Assembly (NCBI RefSeq): GCF_010729895.1
Contig: NZ_AP022612.1
Coordinates: 3,472,001 to 3,536,000, forward strand
Reading direction: 5' to 3'
Origin: Mycolicibacterium confluentis
Lineage (GTDB): Bacteria; Actinomycetota; Actinomycetes; Mycobacteriales; Mycobacteriaceae
Length of the DNA stretch: 64,000 bases
Numbering within the stretch: the first letter of the stretch is position 1; each line of letters begins with the position of its first letter. Shown here one piece after another: positions 40,459 through 48,235 of the stretch. The notes below the pieces were generated by a model. The model made no database searches and had not been told where the DNA came from. It saw only the letters and a program-made list of their open reading frames with translations. Made by a program: the position numbers and the translations under genes.

Positions 40459-40475
40459 TCTCTCATCATGAGAGA
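40459..40475. promoter_or_regulatory. Perfect palindrome between P450 and TetR genes (candidate operator)
   Basis: TCTCTCAT-C-ATGAGAGA, 8-base arms with a single central base, lies in the 166-base divergent gap. It overlaps ATG 40468, one of the possible TetR starts, which argues that translation begins downstream at 40486. Size and symmetry fit a TetR-type operator. Confidence 0.6.
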
Positions 40476-40485
40476 CACTGCCTCA

Positions 40486-41040
40486 ATGTCACGCAACGAC
40501 TGGCTGGTCGGTGGGGATCGCGCGGACGCGGCCGCGGAGCGGATCTACGCCGGTGCGGCGGACCTCATCGCCCGCGAGGGCTACGACGCCTTCACCATCG
40601 ACGCGTTGGCGGCCGCGGTGCACTGTTCACCGGCGACCATCTATCGGCACACCGGCGGCAAGACCGCGATCAGAGAGGCCGTCGTCGCCCGTCAGGCGCT
40701 GCTGGTGGTTGAGGAGGTGCGCACGGCGATCGAGGGCCTGACCGGAACAGAGCGGGCGGTGGCGGCCACCGTCGTTGCGCTACAGCGCATGCGGTCCGAC
40801 CCCATTCGGCGCATCATGCGGACGTTGCCGCCTGGAAGCGACTGGTTGACCACGTCGCCGATCGTCACCGCACTGGCCGCCGAGATGCTCGGCCAGGACT
40901 CGCCCGACTCGGTGGACGCCCAGATGCTCATTCGCGTGTTCATGGCGTTGTGGTTCTGGCCGGTCAAAGATCCGGCGCAGGAGCGCGCCGTGGTGGAACG
41001 CCTGCTGGGCTCGGCGTTCGATCCCAGCCTGAGGCGCTGA
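40486..41040 (+). CDS. TetR-family regulator
   Basis: 184 residues from ATG 40486; starts at 40468 (ATG) and 40450 (GTG) are in frame but lie in or before the palindrome 40459-40475. The helix-turn-helix is FTIDALAAAVHCSPATIYRHTGGKTAIREAV, core AAAVHCSPATIYRHTGGK. Its placement, divergent to the P450 gene with the palindrome between, suggests it represses itself and the P450 gene. Ligand unknown. Confidence 0.85.
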   Translation: MSRNDWLVGGDRADAAAERIYAGAADLIAREGYDAFTIDALAAAVHCSPATIYRHTGGKTAIREAVVARQALLVVEEVRTAIEGLTGTERAVAATVVALQRMRSDPIRRIMRTLPPGSDWLTTSPIVTALAAEMLGQDSPDSVDAQMLIRVFMALWFWPVKDPAQERAVVERLLGSAFDPSLRR

Positions 41041-41058
41041 GACTGCGATACTCGATGA

Positions 41059-41448
41059 ATGCCTGACCGCAACGTGCTGGGCGGCCCACTGCAAGAGTGC
41101 GGAACCGACCCGATGACAGGGTTCTACCGGGACGGCTGCTGTTCGAGTGGTCCCGAGGACGTCGGCCTGCACACCATCTGCGCGGTGGTCACCGCCGAGT
41201 TCCTGGCGCACCAGCGCGAGATCGGCAACGACCTGTCCACACCCATGCCGGCCTACCGCTTCCCCGGCCTAGTCCCGGGTGACCGTTGGTGCGTGACCGC
41301 GGCCAACTGGCTGCGCGCGCATGAGGACGGCCGCGCCGCACCGGTGGTCTTGGCCTGCACGCACGAGCGCACCCTGGACGTCGTGCCGTTGGAGGTGCTG
41401 CGTGAGCACGCGGTGGACGTGCCCGACGATGCGGGCTCGCTGGGCTAG
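41059..41448 (+). CDS. DUF2237-family protein
   Basis: 129 residues. NVLGGPLQECGTDPMTGFYRDG at the start and CCSSGPEDVGLHTICA after it are the hallmark of this small Cys-containing family, whose function is not known. Conserved Cys residues occur in ECGTD, DGCC and HTICA. RWCVTAANWLRAHEDGRAAPVVL forms the middle portion (core CVTAANWLRAHEDG). Starts 18 bases after the TetR gene and overlaps by 4 bases the end of the facing YdcF-like gene. Confidence 0.85.
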   Translation: MPDRNVLGGPLQECGTDPMTGFYRDGCCSSGPEDVGLHTICAVVTAEFLAHQREIGNDLSTPMPAYRFPGLVPGDRWCVTAANWLRAHEDGRAAPVVLACTHERTLDVVPLEVLREHAVDVPDDAGSLG

Positions 41449-42023
41449 CCGAAGTTGGTGAAGGGGCTGACGGCGTCACGGGCGAACTGCACGATGTTGA
41501 CCATCGGGTTGCCGTCCGGGTAGCTGACCGTGGCGAGCAGATTGCCGCCCGCGTCGACGAAGTTGCTGTCGGCCCGGCCCTGGTGGGTCGACGAGGTCAC
41601 CAGGATGATGCCGGTGGCACCCGCGTTCTTGGCCAACGGCACGGAGAATCTCGCGTTCTGAACGGTGCTGTTGGCCTTGGGTTCGACGATGATCCGTCGA
41701 CTCGGAAACCCAAGGGAGGTGAGCATTCTGCGCATCTGTTCGGCCTCTGTGATGCCGTTGCGCGGATTGCCGCCGGTGACGATGATGGGCGACTGCGGGA
41801 AGAACTGCGCGACCGCCAGGCCGGTGAGCACACGGCGACGCAGGATGGTCTGCATCGTGCCGTCAGCATTCAATCCGTAGCCCAGGATCACGATGGCCGG
41901 CTTGGTGAAGTCCTTGGCCGCGGGCGTGGGCGCCGCGACCGCGGGCGCCGGGGCGATCTGGCCGAGAGTTGCCGCCATCGCGAGCGCCATTGCGGCGACC
42001 GCACCCTTCCATCGACTGCGCAT
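41445..42023 (-). CDS. YdcF-like (DUF218) exported protein
   Basis: 192 residues. The first 30 residues form a signal peptide (WKGAVAAMALAMAATLGQ followed by APAVAA). IVILGYGLNADGTM, IVTGGNPRNGITEAEQMRRML and RIIVEPKANSTVQNA are the three YdcF motifs (GxGL, TGG..., E..S..T..N). The domain has been linked to envelope sugar and lipid-carrier steps, but the reaction is unsettled. It is on the same strand as, and 44 bases after, the membrane-protein operon and could be its last gene. Confidence 0.78.
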   Translation of the reverse strand: MRSRWKGAVAAMALAMAATLGQIAPAPAVAAPTPAAKDFTKPAIVILGYGLNADGTMQTILRRRVLTGLAVAQFFPQSPIIVTGGNPRNGITEAEQMRRMLTSLGFPSRRIIVEPKANSTVQNARFSVPLAKNAGATGIILVTSSTHQGRADSNFVDAGGNLLATVSYPDGNPMVNIVQFARDAVSPFTNFG

Positions 42024-42067
42024 GCCGGTGTAGTCGTTGCGGAAGTGTCAATTGTTACCGACGGGAC

Positions 42068-42481
42068 TCACCCGCCCGCGGCCTGACGCGCCTCACGCTC
42101 CTCGTGGATGCGGACGAGCTCGCGGAATCCGAGGCGGTGGTACTTCGGAACGGGCTGAATGCCCCACTCGTCCTGCGCGGTGTCCTTACCCTCAGCGCCC
42201 TCGGGCGGCCCGAGGGGCGGATAGGGGTACTTGCACTCCAACGTGTCGTCGGAGTACCGCACCTTGAGCAGCTCACTGCAGACCTCGGTCAGGCTCAACG
42301 TCGGGTAGCCGTAGTAGACCGCCATGAACGGCAGCGTGAAGGCGCCTTCGATCACCAGCGCGACCAGGCAGACCAGCACGGCCCGCTTGATCCACTTGTG
42401 CATGCGCGCGTAGTAGGGCGTGGTGCCGGGCGGCAGGTCGGCGGCCGCGTCCTGCTCCTCGATTCCTGACGGCGTGCTCAC
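42068..42481 (-). CDS. Single-pass membrane protein of the AAA+/VWA operon
   Basis: 137 residues from a GTG start with AAGGAGA before it. An N-terminal cytoplasmic stretch is followed by one membrane helix (residues about 32-54, [20 protein letters not shown]), then a Cys- and Pro-containing outer segment ([18 protein letters not shown]) and a charged C-terminus. Two Cys residues in the outer part could form a disulfide or bind a metal. Last gene of the tightly packed minus-strand operon, 17 bases after the second polytopic protein gene. No family recognised. Confidence 0.7.
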   Translation of the reverse strand: MSTPSGIEEQDAAADLPPGTTPYYARMHKWIKRAVLVCLVALVIEGAFTLPFMAVYYGYPTLSLTEVCSELLKVRYSDDTLECKYPYPPLGPPEGAEGKDTAQDEWGIQPVPKYHRLGFRELVRIHEEREARQAAGG

Positions 42482-42498
42482 AGTGTTCTCCTTGCCAC

Positions 42499-43185
42499 TC
42501 AGTCGGTGAAGATCTCGCGGTTGACCGTGTGCAGATACGGGATCGCGAGGAACGGCGTGATGTAGAAGATGTCGTAGAGCCACCACCCGATGACCGGGAA
42601 AACCACACCGGCGTAGCGGATGTCGGCGAACATCGTCATGTTGGTGATGTAGGCGACCCAGATGACCACGCCCATCCAGCACGTCACGACCATCCACTGA
42701 TGGCCCCACCGCTTCATCTGCAGGAAACCGATCGCCGCCGCGACGCGCATCGCGAACACCGTGAAGATCAGCCCCACGACGTAGGACTTCTCCCCCGGGG
42801 CCGCCGATCCGCCGACCCAGAGTTCGTTGTAGTGCCAGAAGTAGCCGGCGTCGAACATGTTGCCCCACCCGATCATCAGCACGCGATTGATCAGGGTGTG
42901 GTTGGCCACCAGGTCCAGTGCCCAGCCGAGGCTGTTGAGCATGCCGTCGATCAGCACCAGATAGCCGATCAGCGTGACGATCATGGGCCGCACCGACAGC
43001 CCGGACTTCAGCGCCTGCCGCTGCAGCCAGACGCCGCGCATGAAGATGGGAAACCCGATCAGACCCGGCGCCCACATCCCCATGAGCGCGGCCCCGGTGA
43101 TCATCCACTTGTCGGCCCTGCGCTGCGCGAGTCTCGACTCGTCGTGGTGATCCTCGAGGCTGCCGGCCTGCACTGGGACACTCAC
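42499..43185 (-). CDS. Polytopic membrane protein, paralogue 2
   Basis: 228 residues with about five membrane helices after an amphipathic charged N-terminus (SLEDHHDES). It starts at a GTG overlapping the stop of the 43-residue peptide gene. Long identical stretches link it to the product of 45854-46561: [39 protein letters not shown], and [19 protein letters not shown]. His residues in NHT, FWHYNE, RWGHQW and PYLH, and the Glu of NELW, are kept in both copies and could bind metal. I do not recognise the family. Its gene lies directly downstream of the AAA+ ATPase gene and the peptide gene. Confidence 0.78.
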   Translation of the reverse strand: MSVPVQAGSLEDHHDESRLAQRRADKWMITGAALMGMWAPGLIGFPIFMRGVWLQRQALKSGLSVRPMIVTLIGYLVLIDGMLNSLGWALDLVANHTLINRVLMIGWGNMFDAGYFWHYNELWVGGSAAPGEKSYVVGLIFTVFAMRVAAAIGFLQMKRWGHQWMVVTCWMGVVIWVAYITNMTMFADIRYAGVVFPVIGWWLYDIFYITPFLAIPYLHTVNREIFTD

Positions 43186-43313
43186 AGGTCCCACCAACCC
43201 CTGGTGAACGACATGTACAGCTGGATGAGGAACATCGTCAGCAGATAGCCGTAGATGACGATCTGGAAGACGATGAGCGCCCTCTTGCGCTTGCGCTCCT
43301 TCTGGTCGACCAT
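43182..43313 (-). CDS. 43-residue membrane peptide
   Basis: ATG at 43313 follows GGGAGGAG, 15 bases after the ATPase stop. The product is a basic head [11 protein letters not shown], one hydrophobic helix [20 protein letters not shown], and a tail ending GWWDL. It overlaps the start of the second polytopic protein gene by 4 bases, so it is very probably translated with it. Too short for most gene finders. It is analogous to the 34-residue peptide at the other end of the operon core. Confidence 0.75.
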   Translation of the reverse strand: MVDQKERKRKRALIVFQIVIYGYLLTMFLIQLYMSFTRGWWDL

Positions 43314-43328
43314 GTCCCGAACTCCTCC

Positions 43329-44135
43329 CTAATGTGGCTGTGCACCTGCGGCGTCGGCTCCGAGCAGGCTTGCGGCGGCGACCTCGCGAAGGCCGTCCGT
43401 GATGGCCCCGTCGCCGCTCAGCGGAGCCAGGATGCAGGCGTCCGCTGCCTCCAATTCGGTTGCGCCCGCGCTGATGAGCTGCGCAGCCGTGACGAGGACG
43501 CGCGTCGACGGTGGCTCGAAGTGGAAGGCCCGGTCGGCCGTGCGGATCGCGGTCGCGCACTGCACCAGACGCTGGGCCGTGGCCGTGTCGACGCCCGACT
43601 CCGAGACCACCACCTGCGCCTCGCGGTCGGCCGGCAGGTAGGTCATCGGCAGTGTGACGAACCGCTGCCGAAACGACGGCTTGAGTTCCTTCAGCGAGCT
43701 GCGGTAGGCCGGGTTGTACGAGCACACCAGCATGAATTCGGTTGGTGCGTGGACGACTTCGTCGGCGCGATCCAGGTACAGCGCGCGCCGGTGATCGGTC
43801 AGCGAGTGCAGGATGGCCAGCGAGTCATGGCGGGCCTCCACCACCTCGTCGAGGTAGCAGATCGCACCGGACTTGACGGCCCGGGTCAGCGGTCCGTCGG
43901 TCCAGATGACGTCGCCGCCGGTCACCATGAAGCGCCCGACCAGATCCGAGCTCGTGAGGTCGTCGTGGCAGCTGATGGTCACCACAGGCCGCCCCAGCAG
44001 TGAGCCCATGTGCTCGACGAAACGTGTCTTCCCGCACCCCGTCGGGCCCGTGAGCATCACCGGGAGGTTGCGCTGATACGCCTGCTCGAACAGGCTGACC
44101 TCGGCGCCGTTCGCGAAGTAGGTGTCGGACGTCAT
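43329..44135 (-). CDS. MoxR-type AAA+ ATPase of the NorQ/CbbQ group
   Basis: 268 residues from ATG 44135, which has GAGGGAGGA before it. Walker A is GPTGCGKT at residues 30-37 and Walker B is ICYLDEVVEAR; TISCHDDLTSSDLVGRFM, core SCHDDLTSSDLVGR, and VCSYNPAYRSSLKELKPSFR, with sensor-1 Asn, are typical of NorQ and CbbQ. These ATPases work with a VWA partner (NorD or CbbO) to insert metal or remodel a client enzyme such as nitric oxide reductase or Rubisco. No nitric oxide reductase gene is nearby, so the client is likely one of the adjacent membrane proteins (inference). Confidence 0.9.
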   Translation of the reverse strand: MTSDTYFANGAEVSLFEQAYQRNLPVMLTGPTGCGKTRFVEHMGSLLGRPVVTISCHDDLTSSDLVGRFMVTGGDVIWTDGPLTRAVKSGAICYLDEVVEARHDSLAILHSLTDHRRALYLDRADEVVHAPTEFMLVCSYNPAYRSSLKELKPSFRQRFVTLPMTYLPADREAQVVVSESGVDTATAQRLVQCATAIRTADRAFHFEPPSTRVLVTAAQLISAGATELEAADACILAPLSGDGAITDGLREVAAASLLGADAAGAQPH

Positions 44136-44151
44136 CGCTTCCTCCCTCTGG

Positions 44152-45681
44152 TTACGCGCTGACCAGTTCGCGGTGGACATGGGCCAGGACCCGCGGCAGT
44201 TCCTCGACCCGCCGAATCCGTTGTGACCGGCGCGATCCGAAGACCTCCGGCAGCGGGTCCACGCGGGCCGGACCGACCCCGACGTAGTAGACCGAGACGC
44301 CTGCGTCGTTGGCCTCCTCCACGGCGTGTGCGGTGTCGGCCCAGGCGTAGCGACCCTCATACCCCTCGTCGGAGATCATGCCGTCGCCGATCGCGATGAT
44401 CAGCCGCCTCTCGGCGGGCTCGTCGAGCAGTCGGCTGGTCAGGTGGCGGATGGGGGCGCCGAGGCGCGTGTACCCGCCGGTGGACAATCCCAGCCCGCTC
44501 GGCGGGACGAAACCCAGATCTCCGAAGTCCTTGAGACAGCGCACTTCCACTCGGTGCCGGGTGTTGCCGGTGAACACGAAGATGCCGTGCCTCTCGCGGG
44601 CTCGGGTCATGGCCTGCGACAGCGCGTCCGCGCACGCCAACTCCAGCCGGAACACCCGCCCGCCGTGTACGCCGAGTGATGAACTGCCGTCGAGCAGCAG
44701 TGCGGTGCTCACGTCGCGGCAGGCCGGGAGCAGGTCGCGGAACACTCGAGGTTCTCCTGCCTCCCCGGTGCGCAGGTCGACGTAGTGCCGCACATACTGG
44801 TCGACGTCAAGGTCCGCGCCGTCCTCGAGGCGGTTGGTCATCGCCCGGTGTGTGTGCTCCTCGAACCACTTCCGCAGATCCGCCGGCGTGGTCTGCGATT
44901 CACCGACGTGCGCGTCGCGCGCCAGTTCGAGCACCGCGACGTGGTCGGGCAGGAAGCGTCTGGTCCAGGCATTCCATTCCGGATAGGGGATGCCGGGCCG
45001 ATGCTCGGGTGTGGAGTCCATGTCGTTGTCCTGCGGCCGACTCGGCGGCGGCAGGTTGGGGTTGCGCACTCCCCCGTCACCGCCGACGGGAACCGAGTAC
45101 GGGCGCGGCATCCGCTTCTGCGACGTGGTCCACGGCATCCGGCCGAACTGCCTGCGCAGCCGGTCGGTGAGTCGCGCGGATTCCGTGTAGGCCAACGGAA
45201 GCCGCCCCAGCAGCGGATCGGTTGGGGCAGGCCGCCCGGCCGCGGCCCAGGCGATCGCCCGCGCCAGCATCTCCTCGGCATCCATGTCGGCCTCGAGGAT
45301 CTCCACGGCGGGCAGCAGGCGGTGGAACTCGCCGAGCAGGCCCGGCCAGTGCGCCGCCGCCCACCCGATCGCGACGCCGGCCTCCACGAGCGTCAACGCC
45401 GACAGTTCGCGCCCGCTCAACTCGCCCAGGCGGTAGCCGACGATGCGCTCCTTCGACGGCGAACACTGCAACGCCACGGCGCATGTCACATCCCGCCGGG
45501 ACCACATGCGCGCCAACGGGTACGGGACGTGCACGAACGTCAACGCACTGTTGAGGCCGAAGGCGCGGTGGTCTCCGGTGACCAATCGCGCACCCTCCCT
45601 GCGGTTTCCGCTCAGCGCAACCGCGGTCAGGGCGCAGGCGCGCTCGAGGTCGGAGGCATGCCCGGTGACGACGTCGGTCAT
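44152..45681 (-). CDS. VWA-domain protein, NorD/CbbO-like
   Basis: 509 residues. The N-terminal 300 residues are helical and lack a known motif. The C-terminal VWA domain has a full metal site: DGSSS near residue 331 (DxSxS), the Thr of GGYTRLGAP, and the Asp of IAIGDGMISD. It pairs with the AAA+ gene that starts 16 bases downstream, an arrangement typical of NorQ-NorD and CbbQ-CbbO. The metal site is thought to bind the client through an Asp or Glu in such pairs. It follows the 34-residue peptide gene by four bases. Confidence 0.85.
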   Translation of the reverse strand: MTDVVTGHASDLERACALTAVALSGNRREGARLVTGDHRAFGLNSALTFVHVPYPLARMWSRRDVTCAVALQCSPSKERIVGYRLGELSGRELSALTLVEAGVAIGWAAAHWPGLLGEFHRLLPAVEILEADMDAEEMLARAIAWAAAGRPAPTDPLLGRLPLAYTESARLTDRLRRQFGRMPWTTSQKRMPRPYSVPVGGDGGVRNPNLPPPSRPQDNDMDSTPEHRPGIPYPEWNAWTRRFLPDHVAVLELARDAHVGESQTTPADLRKWFEEHTHRAMTNRLEDGADLDVDQYVRHYVDLRTGEAGEPRVFRDLLPACRDVSTALLLDGSSSLGVHGGRVFRLELACADALSQAMTRARERHGIFVFTGNTRHRVEVRCLKDFGDLGFVPPSGLGLSTGGYTRLGAPIRHLTSRLLDEPAERRLIIAIGDGMISDEGYEGRYAWADTAHAVEEANDAGVSVYYVGVGPARVDPLPEVFGSRRSQRIRRVEELPRVLAHVHRELVSA

Positions 45682-45685
45682 CGTT

Positions 45686-45790
45686 TCAGAAGGTGCCGAT
45701 GTTGGAGAACATCCAGTACCAGAACCAGATGATCAGCCCGGTGCCGCCCCACGCTCCCACGTAGCGCAGCAGTTCCCAGAGCATGTCCAT
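45686..45790 (-). CDS. 34-residue membrane peptide
   Basis: ATG at 45790 with a GGGGAGGATC site upstream. The product MDMLWELLRYVGAWGGTGLI continues as IWFWYWMFSNIGTF, essentially one membrane helix with six Trp residues. It is four bases before the VWA gene. It is on the coding strand of a tight operon and both operon ends have such a peptide, which supports its being real, although its size leaves doubt. Confidence 0.65.
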   Translation of the reverse strand: MDMLWELLRYVGAWGGTGLIIWFWYWMFSNIGTF

Positions 45791-45835
45791 GACCTGATCC
45801 TCCCCGTCGTCGACGCGCTGCTCTTTTGTAGTCGA

Positions 45836-45853
45836 GTCACTGATTTAAGTCAA
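45836..45853. promoter_or_regulatory. Second copy of a TGACT-type operator motif
   Basis: ACTGATTTAAGTCAA at 45839-45853 matches ACTGACTTTAGTCAT (46592-46606) at 12 of 15 positions, and its core TGATTTAAGTCA is a near-palindrome. It lies between the first polytopic protein gene and the 34-residue peptide gene, just before the next start, so it could govern an internal promoter for the rest of the operon. Confidence 0.45.
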
Positions 45854-46561
45854 TCAATCGGTGAAGATCTCGCGGTTCACCGAGTGCAGATACGGGATCG
45901 CGAGGAACGGCGCGATGTAGAAGATGTCGTAGAGCCACCACCCGATGACCGGGAAAACCACACCGGCGTAGCGGACGTCGGCGAACATCGTCATGTTGAA
46001 CACGTAGCCGACCCAGATGATCACGCCCATCCAGCACGTCACGACCATCCACTGGTGCCCCCACCGCTTCATCTGCAGGAAACCGATACCCGCGGCGATG
46101 CGCATCGTGAAGACCGTGAGGATCAGGGCCACCTCCCAGGACTTCTCCCCCGGCCCGGCCGCGCCGCCGACCCACAGTTCGTTGTAGTGCCAGAAGTAGC
46201 CGGCGTCGAACATGTTCCCCCAGCCGTTCAACAGAACTCGGGCCAGCAGCGTGTGGTTGCCGACGAGGTCCAGCGCCCAGCCGACGGTGTTGATCGCGGC
46301 GTCGATGATCACCAGGTAGCCCAGCAGCGTGACCATCATCGGCCGCACCGAGAGGCCGTCACGCTGGGCGCGGCGCAGCAGCCAGACCCCGCGCAGGAAG
46401 ATCGGCAGACCGAAGATGCCCAGCGCCGCCGTACCGATCAGCAGTGAACCCGAGATCAACCACTTGTCGGCCTGGCGCTGTGCGCGCCGCGACTGCTCGT
46501 GGTGGTCCTCGAGTGACACCTCGGCCACCCCGCCGTCGCGCCCGTCCCCGAAAGTCGGCAC
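45854..46561 (-). CDS. Polytopic membrane protein, paralogue 1
   Basis: 235 residues from GTG 46561, chosen because GGGAGGAG lies at the right distance, the length then fits the 228-residue paralogue, and an ATG at 46606 would sit inside a candidate operator with no ribosome site. About five membrane helices follow a charged head (SLEDHHEQS). Shared with the paralogue are [35 protein letters not shown] and NREIFTD at the C-terminus. All four His residues in those blocks are kept. First gene of the operon; no known family recognised. Confidence 0.76.
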   Translation of the reverse strand: MPTFGDGRDGGVAEVSLEDHHEQSRRAQRQADKWLISGSLLIGTAALGIFGLPIFLRGVWLLRRAQRDGLSVRPMMVTLLGYLVIIDAAINTVGWALDLVGNHTLLARVLLNGWGNMFDAGYFWHYNELWVGGAAGPGEKSWEVALILTVFTMRIAAGIGFLQMKRWGHQWMVVTCWMGVIIWVGYVFNMTMFADVRYAGVVFPVIGWWLYDIFYIAPFLAIPYLHSVNREIFTD

Positions 46562-46593
46562 GTCCACTCCTCCCACTCGGGAGTCATCGTGAC

Positions 46594-46605
46594 TGACTTT
46601 AGTCA
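46594..46605. promoter_or_regulatory. TGACT palindrome before the membrane-protein operon
   Basis: TGACT-TT-AGTCA is a perfect palindrome 33 bases before the chosen GTG of the first polytopic protein gene. The 8-mer AGTCATCG is also repeated directly at 46582-46589 and 46601-46608. The TetR gene (46693-47298) lies just upstream on the same strand and is the obvious candidate to bind here. Confidence 0.5.
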
Positions 46606-46625
46606 TCGATGCAATGGGCTGTGCG

Positions 46626-46678
46626 AGTTCGACGCCGGGGTCGTTGCACGCGCCATTTCACAGCCCTGGTGTCGAACT
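46626..46678. repeat. Inverted repeat between TetR and membrane-protein genes
   Basis: Arms AGTTCGACGCCGGGG (46626-46640) and CCCTGGTGTCGAACT (46664-46678) pair at 13 of 15 positions, with a 23-base spacer that contains GCACGCGCCATTTCACAG. It fills most of the 86-base gap after the TetR gene. It could act as a terminator-like hairpin or be another palindromic repeat unit; no T-tract is present. Confidence 0.7.
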
Positions 46679-46692
46679 GGGCGTGCGGTGGG

Positions 46693-47298
46693 CTAAGGGC
46701 GGGCCTCGATACTGCGCAGGGTGCGCGCGACGTAGTCGTCGAGCAGAGCATCGCGGGTGGGCCAGTCGCTGGTGGTGATCATCAGCGCGTAGAAGCCCAG
46801 CAGGTAGAACACCGCGCTGTTGACCGGGTTGACCTCGGGGTCCACCTCACCGCGCTGTTGGGCCCGCTCGATCTCGTGGGCCACCGACACGATCAGCGGG
46901 TGGTCCTGCCCGTCTTCGGCCAGCACCCGGGACTGTGAGAAGTGCAGCGCCAGAAAGTCTTTGAACAAGAGCTTGCCCAGTCTGCGCTCGAGTGCGAGCA
47001 CCACCCGCACCGCCTCCCGCAGTGCGCCGAGCAGGTCATGTGGTTTGGCGACGAACTGATCGAACTGCTTGGTGATGCGCTGCTCCTCGCGGCGCTCCAG
47101 TTCGAACAACACGTGCTCTTTGGTCGGGAAGTGGAAGAAGAAGGTGCCGTGCGCGACTCCGGCGGCCGCGACGATCGTGCCGACCTCGGCCTCGGCCATG
47201 CCGGATCGCTTGAACTCCGCGATGGCAGCGCCGAGCAGCCGCTCCCTGGTCTGCAGCCTCTTGGCCTCCCGTGCCGACAGCCCGTCCGCCACCGCCAT
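46693..47298 (-). CDS. TetR-family regulator
   Basis: 201 residues from ATG 47298, which follows GAAGGAGTG. The helix-turn-helix is VGTIVAAAGVAHGTFFFHFPTKE, core AAAGVAHGTFFFHFPTKEHV. It is transcribed in the same direction as the downstream membrane-protein operon, with candidate operators at 46594 and 45839. It is 135 bases from the divergent enoyl-CoA hydratase gene, which it may control as well. Confidence 0.86.
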   Translation of the reverse strand: MAVADGLSAREAKRLQTRERLLGAAIAEFKRSGMAEAEVGTIVAAAGVAHGTFFFHFPTKEHVLFELERREEQRITKQFDQFVAKPHDLLGALREAVRVVLALERRLGKLLFKDFLALHFSQSRVLAEDGQDHPLIVSVAHEIERAQQRGEVDPEVNPVNSAVFYLLGFYALMITTSDWPTRDALLDDYVARTLRSIEARP

Positions 47299-47433
47299 GT
47301 CACTCCTTCGCCTCGAACCGACCACGACACTAGCCCCTGACGCGGCGGGCTGACTCCGGTCAGCGCAGATCCGCCCGCACAGAGAGGCCGCCATCCCCTA
47401 CCGTGAGCAGGGTCCGACGCGAAGGAGCCACCC

Positions 47434-48231
47434 GTGAGTTTCGACGACTACGAGCAGTTGACGCTGACCCGCCGCGACAACGGCGTCCTGCTGATCACTC
47501 TCGACCGCCCGGAGAAGTACAACGCGGCCGACGAGCAGATGCACACCGAACTGGCCCGGATCTGGCGGGACGTGGCCGCGGACCCCGAGACCCGCGTCGC
47601 GGTCATCACCGGTGCGGGCAAGGCCTTCTCGGCCGGTGGCGACCTCGCGATGGTCGAGCGCATGGCCGGCGACTACGACCGCGTCTCGCACATGCTCTCC
47701 GAGATGAGCGATCTGGTCTACAACATCATCAACTGCGACAAGCCCATCGTCTCGGCCATCAACGGCGTGGCCGTCGGGGCGGGCACCGTGGCGGCCCTGC
47801 TCGCCGACGTCGCGATCGCCGCCGAGGATGCCCGCATCGGCGACGGTCACGTCAAACTCGGTGTCGCCGCGGGCGATCACGCCGCGATCATCTGGCCGCT
47901 GCTGATCGGCATGGCCAAGGCCCGCTACTACCTGCTCACCGGCGAGATGATCACCGGCGCCGAAGCCGAACGCATCGGCCTGGTGGCCAAGGCCCTGCCG
48001 CGAGACCAGGTCCTCGACGAGGCCCTGCGCGTCGCCGACGCCCTGGCCACCGGAGCCCAGCAGGCCATCCGGTTGACCAAACGCAGCCTCAACAACTGGT
48101 TGCGCACCGCCGGACCGACTTTCGAGCAGTCCGCGGCCTACGAGATGCTGACCTTCCTGGGCCCCGACGTCGTCGAGGGGTACACCGCGCTGCGCGAGAA
48201 GCGTGCCCCCCGATTTCCCTCCGCCCAGTGA
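47434..48231 (+). CDS. Enoyl-CoA hydratase/isomerase family
   Basis: 265 residues, GTG start preceded by GAAGGAG. VAVITGAGKAFSAGGDLAMV and NGVAVGAGTVAALLADVAIA are the two oxyanion-hole segments. The helix RIGDGHVKLGVAAGDHAAIIW has Asp where some hydratases have the catalytic Glu, so the exact reaction (hydratase, isomerase or hydrolase) is uncertain. It stands alone on the plus strand between two TetR-linked minus-strand groups; its 3' end faces the DoxX gene five bases away. Confidence 0.83.
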   Translation: MSFDDYEQLTLTRRDNGVLLITLDRPEKYNAADEQMHTELARIWRDVAADPETRVAVITGAGKAFSAGGDLAMVERMAGDYDRVSHMLSEMSDLVYNIINCDKPIVSAINGVAVGAGTVAALLADVAIAAEDARIGDGHVKLGVAAGDHAAIIWPLLIGMAKARYYLLTGEMITGAEAERIGLVAKALPRDQVLDEALRVADALATGAQQAIRLTKRSLNNWLRTAGPTFEQSAAYEMLTFLGPDVVEGYTALREKRAPRFPSAQ

Positions 48232-48235
48232 GGGC

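Noticed and set aside
42068..46606. A nitric oxide reductase operon
   Set aside because: Although the ATPase and VWA proteins are of the NorQ/NorD type, there is no NorB or NorC: the polytopic proteins have about five helices and lack the 12-helix haem-copper pattern.
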